DNA from: Acuticoccus sp965213555
Lineage (GTDB): Bacteria; Pseudomonadota; Alphaproteobacteria; Rhizobiales; Amorphaceae
NCBI RefSeq assembly: GCF_965213555.1
Contig: NZ_OZ243890.1
Coordinates: 62,001-126,000, forward strand
Direction: 5' to 3'
DNA length: 64,000 nt
Part shown: positions 33,101 to 40,663 of the stretch, piece by piece
How positions within the stretch are numbered: the first letter of the stretch is position 1
How the letters are laid out: the number at the start of each line of letters is the position of its first letter
The notes under the pieces: generated by a model
Told to the model about the DNA's origin: nothing
The model's database searches: none
What the model saw: only the letters and a program-made list of their open reading frames with translations
Position numbers and translations under genes: made by a program

Positions 33101-33592
33101 ATGTCACTCATCACCACCTTCGACCGGTCCCTCGACCGTGACGACCTCGTCCGCCTCGCAACCACCGCGCTCCTCGCGGGCGTCGCCGCCGACCTCGCCT
33201 GGGAGGTGTGGGCCCGCGCCCTCACCCCGCTGTGGGTCGGCGGGCCGCTGCAGCCGGCCGCGCTCATCCAGTCCGTGTTCGGGTTCAACAACTGGCCGCT
33301 GGCTGAGGCGATCCATGCCTTCGTCGGCGTTGTTGCCTACCCGCTCGGCTACCTTCTCGTCGCACTGCCCTTGGCTCGCAGGGTGGGCTCGGCGCTCGGC
33401 GTCGCCCTGCCATGGCCGATCGTGGCGGCGGGCTTCGGGGTCGGGCTGTGGGTATTCGCGCTCTACGTGATGGCGCACCTCTTCGCGGGCTTGCCGCCGT
33501 TCCTTGGCTTCATCGCGCTGACCTGGGCCTCGCTCGTCGGGCACCTCGTCTTCGGCCTCGTCGTCGGCGCGGTCGTCGCCCTGCGCCGCTGA
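33101..33592 (+). CDS. Uncharacterised four-helix membrane protein
   Basis: A 163-residue hydrophobic protein of unknown function. About four helices are visible: around residues 20-40 (TTALLAGVAADLAWEVWA), 70-92 (IHAFVGVVAYPLGYLLVAL), 103-125 and 135-160, with conserved-looking aromatic and glycine residues (LFAGLPPFLGF). No enzyme motif seen. ATG at 33101 has an AAGGAG site. It lies between the AhpD-like gene and a DMT permease on the same strand; gaps of 28 and 56 bases suggest an operon, so it may belong to the same LysR regulon. Confidence 0.75.
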   Translation: MSLITTFDRSLDRDDLVRLATTALLAGVAADLAWEVWARALTPLWVGGPLQPAALIQSVFGFNNWPLAEAIHAFVGVVAYPLGYLLVALPLARRVGSALGVALPWPIVAAGFGVGLWVFALYVMAHLFAGLPPFLGFIALTWASLVGHLVFGLVVGAVVALRR

Positions 33593-33648
33593 ACGACGCC
33601 AGGCTTCCGGGGCGCGCCCCTTGACCGTGCCCGAAGAGGAGATCACCG

Positions 33649-34635
33649 ATGACCACCATGGCCGCAAAACCGACCCCACTCGCGGGAGCGCCCGCGGCGG
33701 CCTCCCTGGGGGTCGCGCTGGGCATCCTCGCCGCGGTCGTCTGGGGCGCCTACATGGCGATGAGCCGCGCCGGCGCCAACGCCGGCCTTTCGCCCTCCGA
33801 CATCGCCTTCATGCGCTTCGCGGTGGCGGGGCCACTGATGCTCCCCTGGCTGCTCGCGCACCGGCCCCTCCGCCTCGCGGGCATCGGCTGGTCCCGCAGC
33901 CTCGTCCTTGCCCTGCTCGCAGGTCCGCTCTTCATCATCCTCTCGGCCGGCGGGTACCAACTCGCGCCGCTGGCCCACGGCGCGGTGTTCCAGCCCGCCG
34001 CGGCGACCCTCGGTGGGCTGGCCTTCGCGGCGCTCCTCCTGGGAGAGTCGCTGACCGCGTCCCGCGTCGTGGGGGCGGGGACGATCCTCGCCGGGCTCGC
34101 GGCCATCGCTGGCCCCGGCCTTGCGACCGAGGGCATCGCTGCGCTGGCGGGCGACGCAATGTTCGTCGCCGCGGGGCTCCTGTGGGCGCTGTTCGCGGTC
34201 GCCGCCAAGCGCTGGGACATCGACCCGGTCGCGGCGACCGCCTCGCTGTCGGTGCTGTCGGCCGCCGTGTTCGTCCCGTGGTACCTTGCCTTCGACAGCC
34301 TCGAGCGCATCGCCGCGCTGCCCGGACCGACGCTGGTCGCCCAGCTCGTCGTGCAGGGGGTGCTGTCCGGCATCGTCGCGATCCTCGCCTACACCCGGGC
34401 GGCGCAGCTCATCGGCGCCTCCCGCGCGGCGGTGTTCCCTGCGCTGGTGCCGGTCATTGCGATCCTCATCGGCGTCCCGGTCGCGAACGAGGTGCCGGAA
34501 CCCATGCAGGCCGTCGGCATCGCCATCGTCGTCCTCGGCCTCCTCACCGCGATCGGGGCGCTGCGGCGTCCGCTCCGCGCCGCGCGTCGCGCCCTCCGGC
34601 CAGCCGGGGCGGCCGCGGCGCAGGGCTCCGATTGA
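33649..34635 (+). CDS. DMT-superfamily (EamA) transporter
   Basis: A 328-residue membrane protein with two EamA repeats (about ten helices). Each half starts with a glycine/alanine-rich helix (LAAVVWGAYMAMSRAGANAG; then MFVAAGLLWALFAVAAKRW near 165-185) and the second half ends with AQLIGASRAAVFPALVPVIAILIGVP. EamA proteins export or exchange small metabolites. It is likely the last gene of the AhpD-led operon; 113 bases separate it from the following TRAP receptor. Substrate not predictable. Confidence 0.88.
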   Translation: MTTMAAKPTPLAGAPAAASLGVALGILAAVVWGAYMAMSRAGANAGLSPSDIAFMRFAVAGPLMLPWLLAHRPLRLAGIGWSRSLVLALLAGPLFIILSAGGYQLAPLAHGAVFQPAAATLGGLAFAALLLGESLTASRVVGAGTILAGLAAIAGPGLATEGIAALAGDAMFVAAGLLWALFAVAAKRWDIDPVAATASLSVLSAAVFVPWYLAFDSLERIAALPGPTLVAQLVVQGVLSGIVAILAYTRAAQLIGASRAAVFPALVPVIAILIGVPVANEVPEPMQAVGIAIVVLGLLTAIGALRRPLRAARRALRPAGAAAAQGSD

Positions 34636-34748
34636 CGGCGCCTCCGCCCCCTGTCTTGTTGGCAGTCGATGGGATAACGTCCTCACTGATCAACACGTCC
34701 AACAACGGCGGGCGCGCGAGCGACCCGCCGACCCTGGGGAGGGATTTA

Positions 34749-35789
34749 ATGAGCAATTGCAACGGGCTCGACCGTCGCCGCGTCCTCGCTGGCGCCGCCG
34801 CCGGTGCGGTGGCGCTGATGGCGCTCGGCACGACGGCCGCGGCGCAGGAGAGCGTGACTTGGCGCGTCCAGTCGCACTGGCCGAAGGCGTCGGCGTCGTT
34901 CGACGACAGCCTGCAGGTGTTGGCCGACCAGCTGAAGGAGCGCACCGAAGGCCGCTTCACCCTGGAGCTGTTCGGCGCCGGCGAGTTCGCCAAGGGCCCT
35001 GAGATCTACAACCTCGTGCGCCGCGGTGTGGTCGAGATGGGCACCACCTCGCCTTCGTACCTGCAGGACGAGGCGCAGACCTACGCGTTCGCCATGGGCA
35101 TCCCCGGTTCGCTCCGCGAGGAGTGGGAGATGATGCACTACATCAAGAACATGGGCGTTGAGGATCTACTCAACCAAGAGCTCAACCCAGCCGGCGTGAT
35201 CTACTTCTCCGAGAAGGTCTATCCGACGGAGCTCGTCGTGAAGCAGCCGATCACGTCGGCGCAGGACTTCGAATCGCTCAAGTTGCGCTCAGCAGGCACG
35301 ATGATGGACTACCTTTCGGCCGTCGGCGCGGCGCCGCAGATGGTCGAGGGGTCCGAGCTCTACCAGGCCCTCTCCTCGGGCGTCGTCGACGGGGCGCACT
35401 GGGGCGCCGCCCAGGGCGCCCAGTCCATGAGCCTCTGGGAGGTCGCCAAGTACCACCTGACCCCGGCGCTCGGCATCACCGTCGACGCCTACATCGTCAA
35501 CAAGGATGCCTACGAGGCGTTGCCGGACGACCTGCGCACCACCTTCACGAACCTCGTCAATGAACGCTTCTTCCTCCGCTCGACCGAGTATCAGCTCATG
35601 GAGCAGCTCGCCCTTGCAGAGGGGCAAGAGTCGCAGGGGGTCGAGGTCATCGAGCTGCCGCAGGACGTTCTGGATAGGTTCACGGAAGCGTCGCAGCAGA
35701 TCATCGAGCAAGAGTCCCAGCGTGGCGAGCTCGCCCAGCAGGCGGCCGACCGGCTGCGCGAGCTGATGACGCAGCTCGGCTACCTCTAA
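34749..35789 (+). CDS. TRAP transporter solute-binding protein with Tat-type signal
   Basis: A 346-residue DctP/TakP-like receptor. The N-terminus carries a twin-arginine signal (CNGLDRRRVLAGAAAGAVAL) ending near ALGTTAAAQE, so it probably folds in the cytoplasm and is exported by Tat. The mature part (TWRVQSHWPKASASFDDSLQVLA, FELFGAGEFAKGPEIY-like segment, and SGVVDGAHWGAAQG near 215-229) resembles the alpha-keto-acid receptor branch (TakP), which binds 2-oxo acids with a metal ion. Start ATG 34749 after GGGAGGG. A strong hairpin follows the stop, then its DctQ and DctM genes. Confidence 0.92.
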   Translation: MSNCNGLDRRRVLAGAAAGAVALMALGTTAAAQESVTWRVQSHWPKASASFDDSLQVLADQLKERTEGRFTLELFGAGEFAKGPEIYNLVRRGVVEMGTTSPSYLQDEAQTYAFAMGIPGSLREEWEMMHYIKNMGVEDLLNQELNPAGVIYFSEKVYPTELVVKQPITSAQDFESLKLRSAGTMMDYLSAVGAAPQMVEGSELYQALSSGVVDGAHWGAAQGAQSMSLWEVAKYHLTPALGITVDAYIVNKDAYEALPDDLRTTFTNLVNERFFLRSTEYQLMEQLALAEGQESQGVEVIELPQDVLDRFTEASQQIIEQESQRGELAQQAADRLRELMTQLGYL

Positions 35790-35803
35790 GCCGACGCCAA
35801 GAC

Positions 35804-35831
35804 AGGTCGCGTCGCACCAGCGGCGCGACCT
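35804..35831 (+). promoter_or_regulatory. Intercistronic hairpin between TRAP receptor and permeases
   Basis: AGGTCGCG pairs with CGCGACCT, and inside CGC pairs with GCG across a T-G wobble, leaving a 4-base ACCA loop: about 12 pairs in all. It sits 15 bases after the receptor stop and 94 before the small permease. No T-tract. Likely protects or attenuates the message so that the receptor is made in excess. Confidence 0.6.
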
Positions 35832-35924
35832 CCCACGCACCGCTTGCCCGCAGCACCGGTTGGCGGTGGCCCGTCCTGTCGTCGATGCCCGCGTCCCGGT
35901 GGCCCTTGCTGCCGTACGCCTGCC

Positions 35925-36509
35925 ATGGGGCCTGACGTGTTCGCGATCGCACGCTTCATCACTTCCACGAACCGCTTCATCGGCAAGGTGCTCGCCTGGC
36001 TGATCATCCCGCTGTTCGCCTTCCTGTTCGCCGACGTGGTCATGCGCTACTTCGTCGGCAGTCCGGCGATCTGGACCAGCGAGCTCGCCACGCTGATGTT
36101 CGGCGGCTATGCGATCCTGGCGGGCGGCTATCTGATGGCCGAGCGCGGCCACGTGAACGTCGACATCATCTACGGCCGCTTCTCCCGGCGTCGTAAGGCG
36201 ATGGTCGACGTGGCGACCAGCTTCCTGTTCTTCCTCTTCATGATCGTCCTCCTCTGGCAGGGTTGGTCGCTCGCCGCCGACTCCATCGAGCGGTGGGAGC
36301 GCACGATGAGCGCGTGGAAGGGACCCGTCTGGCCGGTCAAGGCCGCGATCCCCGTCGCCGCCGCGCTCCTCCTCGCCCAGGGCATCGTGCGCGTCTGGGC
36401 GGACGTGCGCGTCCTCCTCGGACTGCCGGTGCCTGAGGACGTGTTCGGCAAGCAGCCCGACGAGGAGATGATCCGCGACAAGGCCGCCCGCGGCGAGATC
36501 CAGGAATGA
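35925..36509 (+). CDS. TRAP transporter small permease (DctQ)
   Basis: A 194-residue four-helix membrane protein. The ITSTNRFIGKVLAWLIIPLFAFLFADVVMRYF start and SELATLMFGGYAILAGGYLMAERGHVNVDIIY block are clear DctQ hallmarks, with a charged C-terminal tail. ATG at 35925 chosen; an upstream in-frame ATG at 35844 would add 27 unrelated residues. The stop overlaps the DctM start by 4 bases (ATGA). Part of the 34749-37822 TRAP operon. Confidence 0.9.
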   Translation: MGPDVFAIARFITSTNRFIGKVLAWLIIPLFAFLFADVVMRYFVGSPAIWTSELATLMFGGYAILAGGYLMAERGHVNVDIIYGRFSRRRKAMVDVATSFLFFLFMIVLLWQGWSLAADSIERWERTMSAWKGPVWPVKAAIPVAAALLLAQGIVRVWADVRVLLGLPVPEDVFGKQPDEEMIRDKAARGEIQE

Positions 36510-37822
36510 GCGCCGAGCTCCTCACGGTCCTGTTCTTCGGGTCGCTCGTCTTCTTCCTGCTCATCGGCACGCCGTTGACCTTCGTCCTCGGCGGCATCTC
36601 GGTCATCTTCCTGTTCTTCGAGATGGGCTCGGTCGGCTTCTACATCGTTGCCTCGAAGATGTGGGACGCGATGAGTAGCTTCACCCTCGTCGCGATCCCC
36701 CTGTTCGTGTTCATGGCGATGCTGCTCGAACGCTCGGGCGTCGCACGCGACCTCTACAACATGATGCATGTGTGGTTCGGCGGGCTGCGCGGCGGGCTCG
36801 CGATCGGCACCGTGGCGATCTGCGCGATCTTCGCCGCCATGTGCGGCATCTCCGGCGCCGCGGTCGTCACCATGGGTACCATCGCGCTGCCGGCGATGCT
36901 CCAGCGCGGCTACGACAAGCAGCTCGCCATTGGTGCGATCAACGTCGGCGGTGGGTGGGGCATCCTCATCCCGCCGTCGATCCTCATGGTGCTCTACGCG
37001 CTCCTGTCGGAGGTCTCGGTGGGGCGCCTGTTCGCCGCCGGGATCGGGCCCGGCATCCTGCTGTTCGTCCTCGTGTCGATCTACATCGGCGTGCGCTGCT
37101 GGATCCAGCCGCACCTCGGCCCCGCCCTGCCCCTCGAGGAGCGCGGCGGCTGGCGCGCCAAGCTCGTGTCGCTGCGCGCCGTCATCCTGCCGATCTTCAT
37201 CGTCTTCATCGTGCTCGGCGCGATCTTCGGCGGCTACGCCACGCCGACGGAGGCGGCGGCCATCGGCGTGTTCGGCGCGCTCCTCGCGAGCCTCGTCAAC
37301 GGCGCGCTGAACCTGAAGAACATCCAGGATTCGGCCATCGCGACGTTGAAGCTCACCGCGATGGTGATGTGGATCCTGTTCGCGGCGCACGCCTTCTCCA
37401 CCGCTTACACGGCGCTCGGCGCGCAGGAGCTCATCTCCGGTGCCATGAGCTACCTGCCCGGCGGCGCCTACGGCTCCCTCGCGTTCATGCTCGTGCTCCT
37501 GTTCTTCCTCGGCATGGTGCTCGATCCGCTCGGCATCATGCTCATCACCCTGCCGGTGTTCCTGCCGATCATCTCGGCGGCCGGGTTCGATCCGATCTGG
37601 TTCGGCATCCTCTTCGTCATCATGATGGAGATCGGCTACATGACACCGCCGTTCGGCTTCAACCTGTTCTACCTGAAGGCCGTCGCTCCGCCGGAGGTGA
37701 CGATGGGGGACATCTACAAGTCCGTCGCGCCCTACGTGATCGTGACGATCGTGGGGCTGCTCATCATCATTGCCTTCCCGGAGGTGGCGCTGACCCTGCC
37801 GAGCCTGTTCTTCGACCGGTAG
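36506..37822 (+). CDS. TRAP transporter large permease (DctM)
   Basis: A 438-residue polytopic permease. It shows PLFVFMAMLLERSGVARDLYNMMHVWFGGLRGG, AIGAINVGGGWGILIPPSILMVLYALLS near 148-175 and the second-half LGMVLDPLGIMLITLPVFLPI with MTPPFGFNLFYLK; this longer-loop version (mannitol/chloroaromatic/2-oxo acid-type) matches the TakP-like receptor. The start overlaps the DctQ stop. The last 56 bases overlap the convergent AbrB-family gene. Confidence 0.93.
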   Translation: MSAELLTVLFFGSLVFFLLIGTPLTFVLGGISVIFLFFEMGSVGFYIVASKMWDAMSSFTLVAIPLFVFMAMLLERSGVARDLYNMMHVWFGGLRGGLAIGTVAICAIFAAMCGISGAAVVTMGTIALPAMLQRGYDKQLAIGAINVGGGWGILIPPSILMVLYALLSEVSVGRLFAAGIGPGILLFVLVSIYIGVRCWIQPHLGPALPLEERGGWRAKLVSLRAVILPIFIVFIVLGAIFGGYATPTEAAAIGVFGALLASLVNGALNLKNIQDSAIATLKLTAMVMWILFAAHAFSTAYTALGAQELISGAMSYLPGGAYGSLAFMLVLLFFLGMVLDPLGIMLITLPVFLPIISAAGFDPIWFGILFVIMMEIGYMTPPFGFNLFYLKAVAPPEVTMGDIYKSVAPYVIVTIVGLLIIIAFPEVALTLPSLFFDR

Positions 37823-38894
37823 CGTCGGCGCCGGCAACGCGACGGGCGAACATCTTGGCGATGGAGACCGACAAAATGATGCGCACCACGTGGTGCGCCG
37901 TTACGTAGACCACGCTCATCTCGAGCGAGACGGCGACGAGCGCCATCTCCGCGAGGCCGCCCGGCGCGAACGCGAGGGTGACAGCCTCCGTGGGCTGGCC
38001 CACCGCGCCGTGAAGGACGAGCGCCAGCACGACGGCGAACACCATCGTGCCGAGGATGTTGATGAAGGCAAGGTGCAGGGCGCGCCACACCAGCGACAGC
38101 TCCATGCCGACGAAGCGCGTGCCGAGGCTGACGCCGACGACGAGCTGGGTGACCTCGATCAGCCAGCTCGGCGGCACGGTCTGGATGAGCCCCAACAGGT
38201 GCGCGACCCCGCTCATCAGGATCGGACCGGTGATGACGTAGGCGGGCATCCCGATCCAGCGTCCGCCGAAGAAGCCGGCGGCTCCCAGCACGAAGAGGAA
38301 CGCGGCGTCGAAAGCGTCCGGGCGGTCAAGCTTCGACAGCACCGCGCCGGAGGACGAACCGACGGGACCCCCTTCCAAGAGTGAGAAGGCGAGGGGCACG
38401 AGGAGGATCGTGAGGATCAGCCGCAGGAACTGGAGCATGGCGAGCATCGCCGGGTCCGCGCCGGCCTCCTCGCCCATGGCGATCACCTCGATGAGGCCAC
38501 CGGGGACCGCGGCGTAGTACGCCGTGCGCGGCTCGAGCCGGCCGAGGCGCTTGTACTCCTGGTAGCCGAGCCAGTGGACGACCGGGACGTAGACGAACAC
38601 CGCGAGGAGCGTCGGCCACCAACTTGCAAGGTCCGCGAGGATCGCCGGGGTGAACGCGCCTCCGATGGACACGCCGATGATGGGCAGGAAGACCAGTCGC
38701 AGCCACATCGGGATCTTCGGCGGACCGCCGTAGGCGCGCAGTCCGAGGATCGCGAAGGTGCCGACGCTGACCACAGAGCCCAGCAGCATCGGCAGTGGCG
38801 CGCCGATCCACTTGGCGACCAACCCGCCGGCGATGCCGATCGCAAAGGTCGCCAGCGTGACGAGGGGCTGCAGCTCTTCTCCGGCAAGGCGCAT
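37767..38894 (-). CDS. AbrB-family membrane protein (ammonia monooxygenase-like regulator/transporter)
   Basis: A 375-residue integral membrane protein of the AbrB/'putative ammonia monooxygenase' family, with about ten helices in two internal repeats. Visible: GGLVAKWIGAPLPMLLGSVVS near residues 23-43, YYAAVPGGLIEVIAMGEE near 127-144, and the paralogous second repeat GGRWIGMPAYVITGPILMSGVAHLLG and LAFAPGGLAEMALVAVSLE. Function is poorly defined. ATG at 38894 chosen where the family begins (the frame is open 48 codons more). The 3' end overlaps the DctM gene by 56 bases on the opposite strand. Confidence 0.85.
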   Translation of the reverse strand: MRLAGEELQPLVTLATFAIGIAGGLVAKWIGAPLPMLLGSVVSVGTFAILGLRAYGGPPKIPMWLRLVFLPIIGVSIGGAFTPAILADLASWWPTLLAVFVYVPVVHWLGYQEYKRLGRLEPRTAYYAAVPGGLIEVIAMGEEAGADPAMLAMLQFLRLILTILLVPLAFSLLEGGPVGSSSGAVLSKLDRPDAFDAAFLFVLGAAGFFGGRWIGMPAYVITGPILMSGVAHLLGLIQTVPPSWLIEVTQLVVGVSLGTRFVGMELSLVWRALHLAFINILGTMVFAVVLALVLHGAVGQPTEAVTLAFAPGGLAEMALVAVSLEMSVVYVTAHHVVRIILSVSIAKMFARRVAGADATGRRTGSAGSAPPPGRQ

Positions 38895-38929
38895 GGGGGG
38901 GTCCGGTCGGGTGCGGGGGTGCCGGGTCC

Positions 38930-38948
38930 GCGAGCGATGATCGCTTGC
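38930..38948. repeat. Near-palindrome upstream of the AbrB-family gene
   Basis: GCGAGCGAT and ATCGCTTGC form a 19-base palindrome with one mismatch around a single central base, 36 bases upstream of the ATG at 38894. It lies in a 211-base spacer (38895-39105) that otherwise shows no gene. Operator candidate only. Confidence 0.35.
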
Positions 38949-39105
38949 CCGGCGAAGGAACAGCATAGAAGGGCACGCGCGATCTGAACATCGGTTGCAG
39001 CCGGACGTCCCCGCCCGGCGGCGCGTCGACGCCCCCATCCCGCCCCGAGCGGTCCCTCCCTCAGCGCGTCACGATGGATCGCCTCTACCTAGGGAGGCAG
39101 AACGC

Positions 39106-39765
39106 TTAGGCGGCGCTACGCGCAACGCTTCGGGCGAACGTGAGTGGCGCGCCCGTGCGGGCAGCGAGCTCGTCCGCGGTGAGGTCGCCCAGGATCTCCT
39201 CCACGAGGAGGCCGTCGTCCGTCACCACCAGCACCGCGAGGTCGGTGTAGATGCGCTTGACGCACCCCTGGGCGGTCAGCGGGTACGTGCAGCGCTCCAG
39301 GATGCGCGGCGCGCCGTCGCTGGCCGTGTGGTTCATCATCACCCAGATGCGCTTGGCACCCACCGCGAGGTCCATCGCGCCGCCGATGGCTGGGATGAGG
39401 TCGCCGTGGTCACGCGACCAGTTGGCGAGGTCCCCGTTCGCCGCGACCTGGTAGGCGCCCAGCACACACAGGTCGAGGTGCCCGCCACGCACGATGGCGA
39501 ACGACAGGGCATGGTCGAAGAAGCTCGCACCCTTGACCCTGGTGATCGGCTTCTTCCCGGCGTTGATGAGGTTGGGATCCTCCGCGCCGGCGGGCGGCGT
39601 CGGTCCCATGCCGAGGATGCCGTTCTCCGAGTGCAGAACTACCTCGCGGCCGGCGAGCTGGTCGCCGACGTGCTCGGGCATGCCGATCCCAAGGTTCACG
39701 TGCCAGCCGTCCTCGACGTCCTGCGCCAGGCGCCGCGCGATGCCATCGCGGGTCATCGGTGTCAT
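39106..39765 (-). CDS. 3-oxoacid-type CoA-transferase subunit B
   Basis: A 219-residue family I CoA-transferase beta subunit. NLGIGMPEHVGDQL is followed by the catalytic glutamate, Glu47 in HSENGILGMGP, and later LCVLGAYQVAANGDLANW and GGAMDLAVGAKRIWVMM. These subunits transfer CoA from succinyl-CoA or acetyl-CoA to 3-oxoacids such as 3-oxoadipate or acetoacetate via a glutamyl-CoA thioester. ATG at 39765 overlaps the A-subunit stop (ATGA). Divergent across the CoA-transferase A start is an acyl-CoA ligase. Substrate not decided by sequence. Confidence 0.92.
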   Translation of the reverse strand: MTPMTRDGIARRLAQDVEDGWHVNLGIGMPEHVGDQLAGREVVLHSENGILGMGPTPPAGAEDPNLINAGKKPITRVKGASFFDHALSFAIVRGGHLDLCVLGAYQVAANGDLANWSRDHGDLIPAIGGAMDLAVGAKRIWVMMNHTASDGAPRILERCTYPLTAQGCVKRIYTDLAVLVVTDDGLLVEEILGDLTADELAARTGAPLTFARSVARSAA

Positions 39766-40457
39766 GCGGCGGGCCTCCAGCGTGCCTCGGTGATCGGTTG
39801 CGTGGTGATGATGGCGTCGACGAAGATGCCCGGGGTCACCACGCGCTCGGGATCGAGCTCGCCGAGCGGCACGATCTCATCCACCTCGACGACGGTGCGC
39901 CGCCCCGCAGTCGCCATGATCGGGCCGAAGTTGCGCGCGGTCTGGTCGTAGGTGAGGTTGCCCCAGCGGTCGCCCTGCCGTGCCTTGACGAGGGCGACGT
40001 CGGCGGGCAGCGCGAGCTCGAGCACGTGGCCTCGCCCGCCGAACTCGCGTGTCTCCTTGCCCTCGGCGACGGCCGTCCCGTAGCCGGTGGGCGTGTAAAA
40101 TGCCGGGATGCCCGCACCGGCCGCCCTGATGCGCTCGGCGAGCGTGCCTTGGGGCACCACCTCGACCACGAGGTCGCCGGCACGCACCTGCGACTCGACG
40201 ATCGCGCCGAGCGCGCCGCGCGGGAACGAGCACGTCAGCCGCGCGACCCGGCCATGGAGGAACAGCGGGGCGAGGCCGACCTCTCCCTCGCCGGGGTTGT
40301 TGGAGATGACGTGGAGGTCCTTGACGCCCATCGCGAGCACGGTCGCGAGCAGCGTGTTGGGCCGTCCCGCCTCGCCGAAGCCCGACACCGCGATGCTCGC
40401 ACCGTCCGCAAGGCCGCTCAACGCGGCCTGGGCGTCCTCGCACCTGCGGTCGAGCAT
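39762..40457 (-). CDS. 3-oxoacid-type CoA-transferase subunit A
   Basis: A 231-residue alpha subunit. The glycine-rich GASIAVSGFGEAGRPNTLL near residues 18-36, VISNNPGEGEVGL, and GFGGRGHVLELALPADVALVKARQGDRWGNLTY near 130-160 identify the family. ATG at 40457 with a GAGGAGGAAGG site is preferred over one 18 codons upstream. Stop and B-subunit start overlap (ATGA). A TTGACA-type promoter candidate lies about 50 bases upstream in the divergent spacer. Confidence 0.92.
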   Translation of the reverse strand: MLDRRCEDAQAALSGLADGASIAVSGFGEAGRPNTLLATVLAMGVKDLHVISNNPGEGEVGLAPLFLHGRVARLTCSFPRGALGAIVESQVRAGDLVVEVVPQGTLAERIRAAGAGIPAFYTPTGYGTAVAEGKETREFGGRGHVLELALPADVALVKARQGDRWGNLTYDQTARNFGPIMATAGRRTVVEVDEIVPLGELDPERVVTPGIFVDAIITTQPITEARWRPAA

Positions 40458-40508
40458 CCTTCCTCCTCGCGCAAATGTCGCCCTGCGCGCGAACCCTCGT
40501 TGACCTGT

Positions 40509-40537
40509 CATACAACCCTTCCTAGCGTCGCTGTCAA
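40509..40537 (-). promoter_or_regulatory. Candidate promoter for the CoA-transferase A/B genes
   Basis: On the minus strand a perfect TTGACA (40537-40532) is followed after 17 bases by TGTATG (40514-40509), leaving a leader of about 45-50 bases to ATG 40457. The -10 match is weak. Plus-strand TTGACC at 40500 may serve the divergent ligase. Confidence 0.3.
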
Positions 40538-40663
40538 ACCGCGGGCAGGCCGGTCGCCGCACCGCGGGCGAACATGGGAGGCGCCGGTGACCCGACCCTG
40601 TGTGGGTGCGTGCCCCTTCGACGCTGCGCGTCGATCGGCCGGTTTGGCTCGGGGAGCTGGCCG

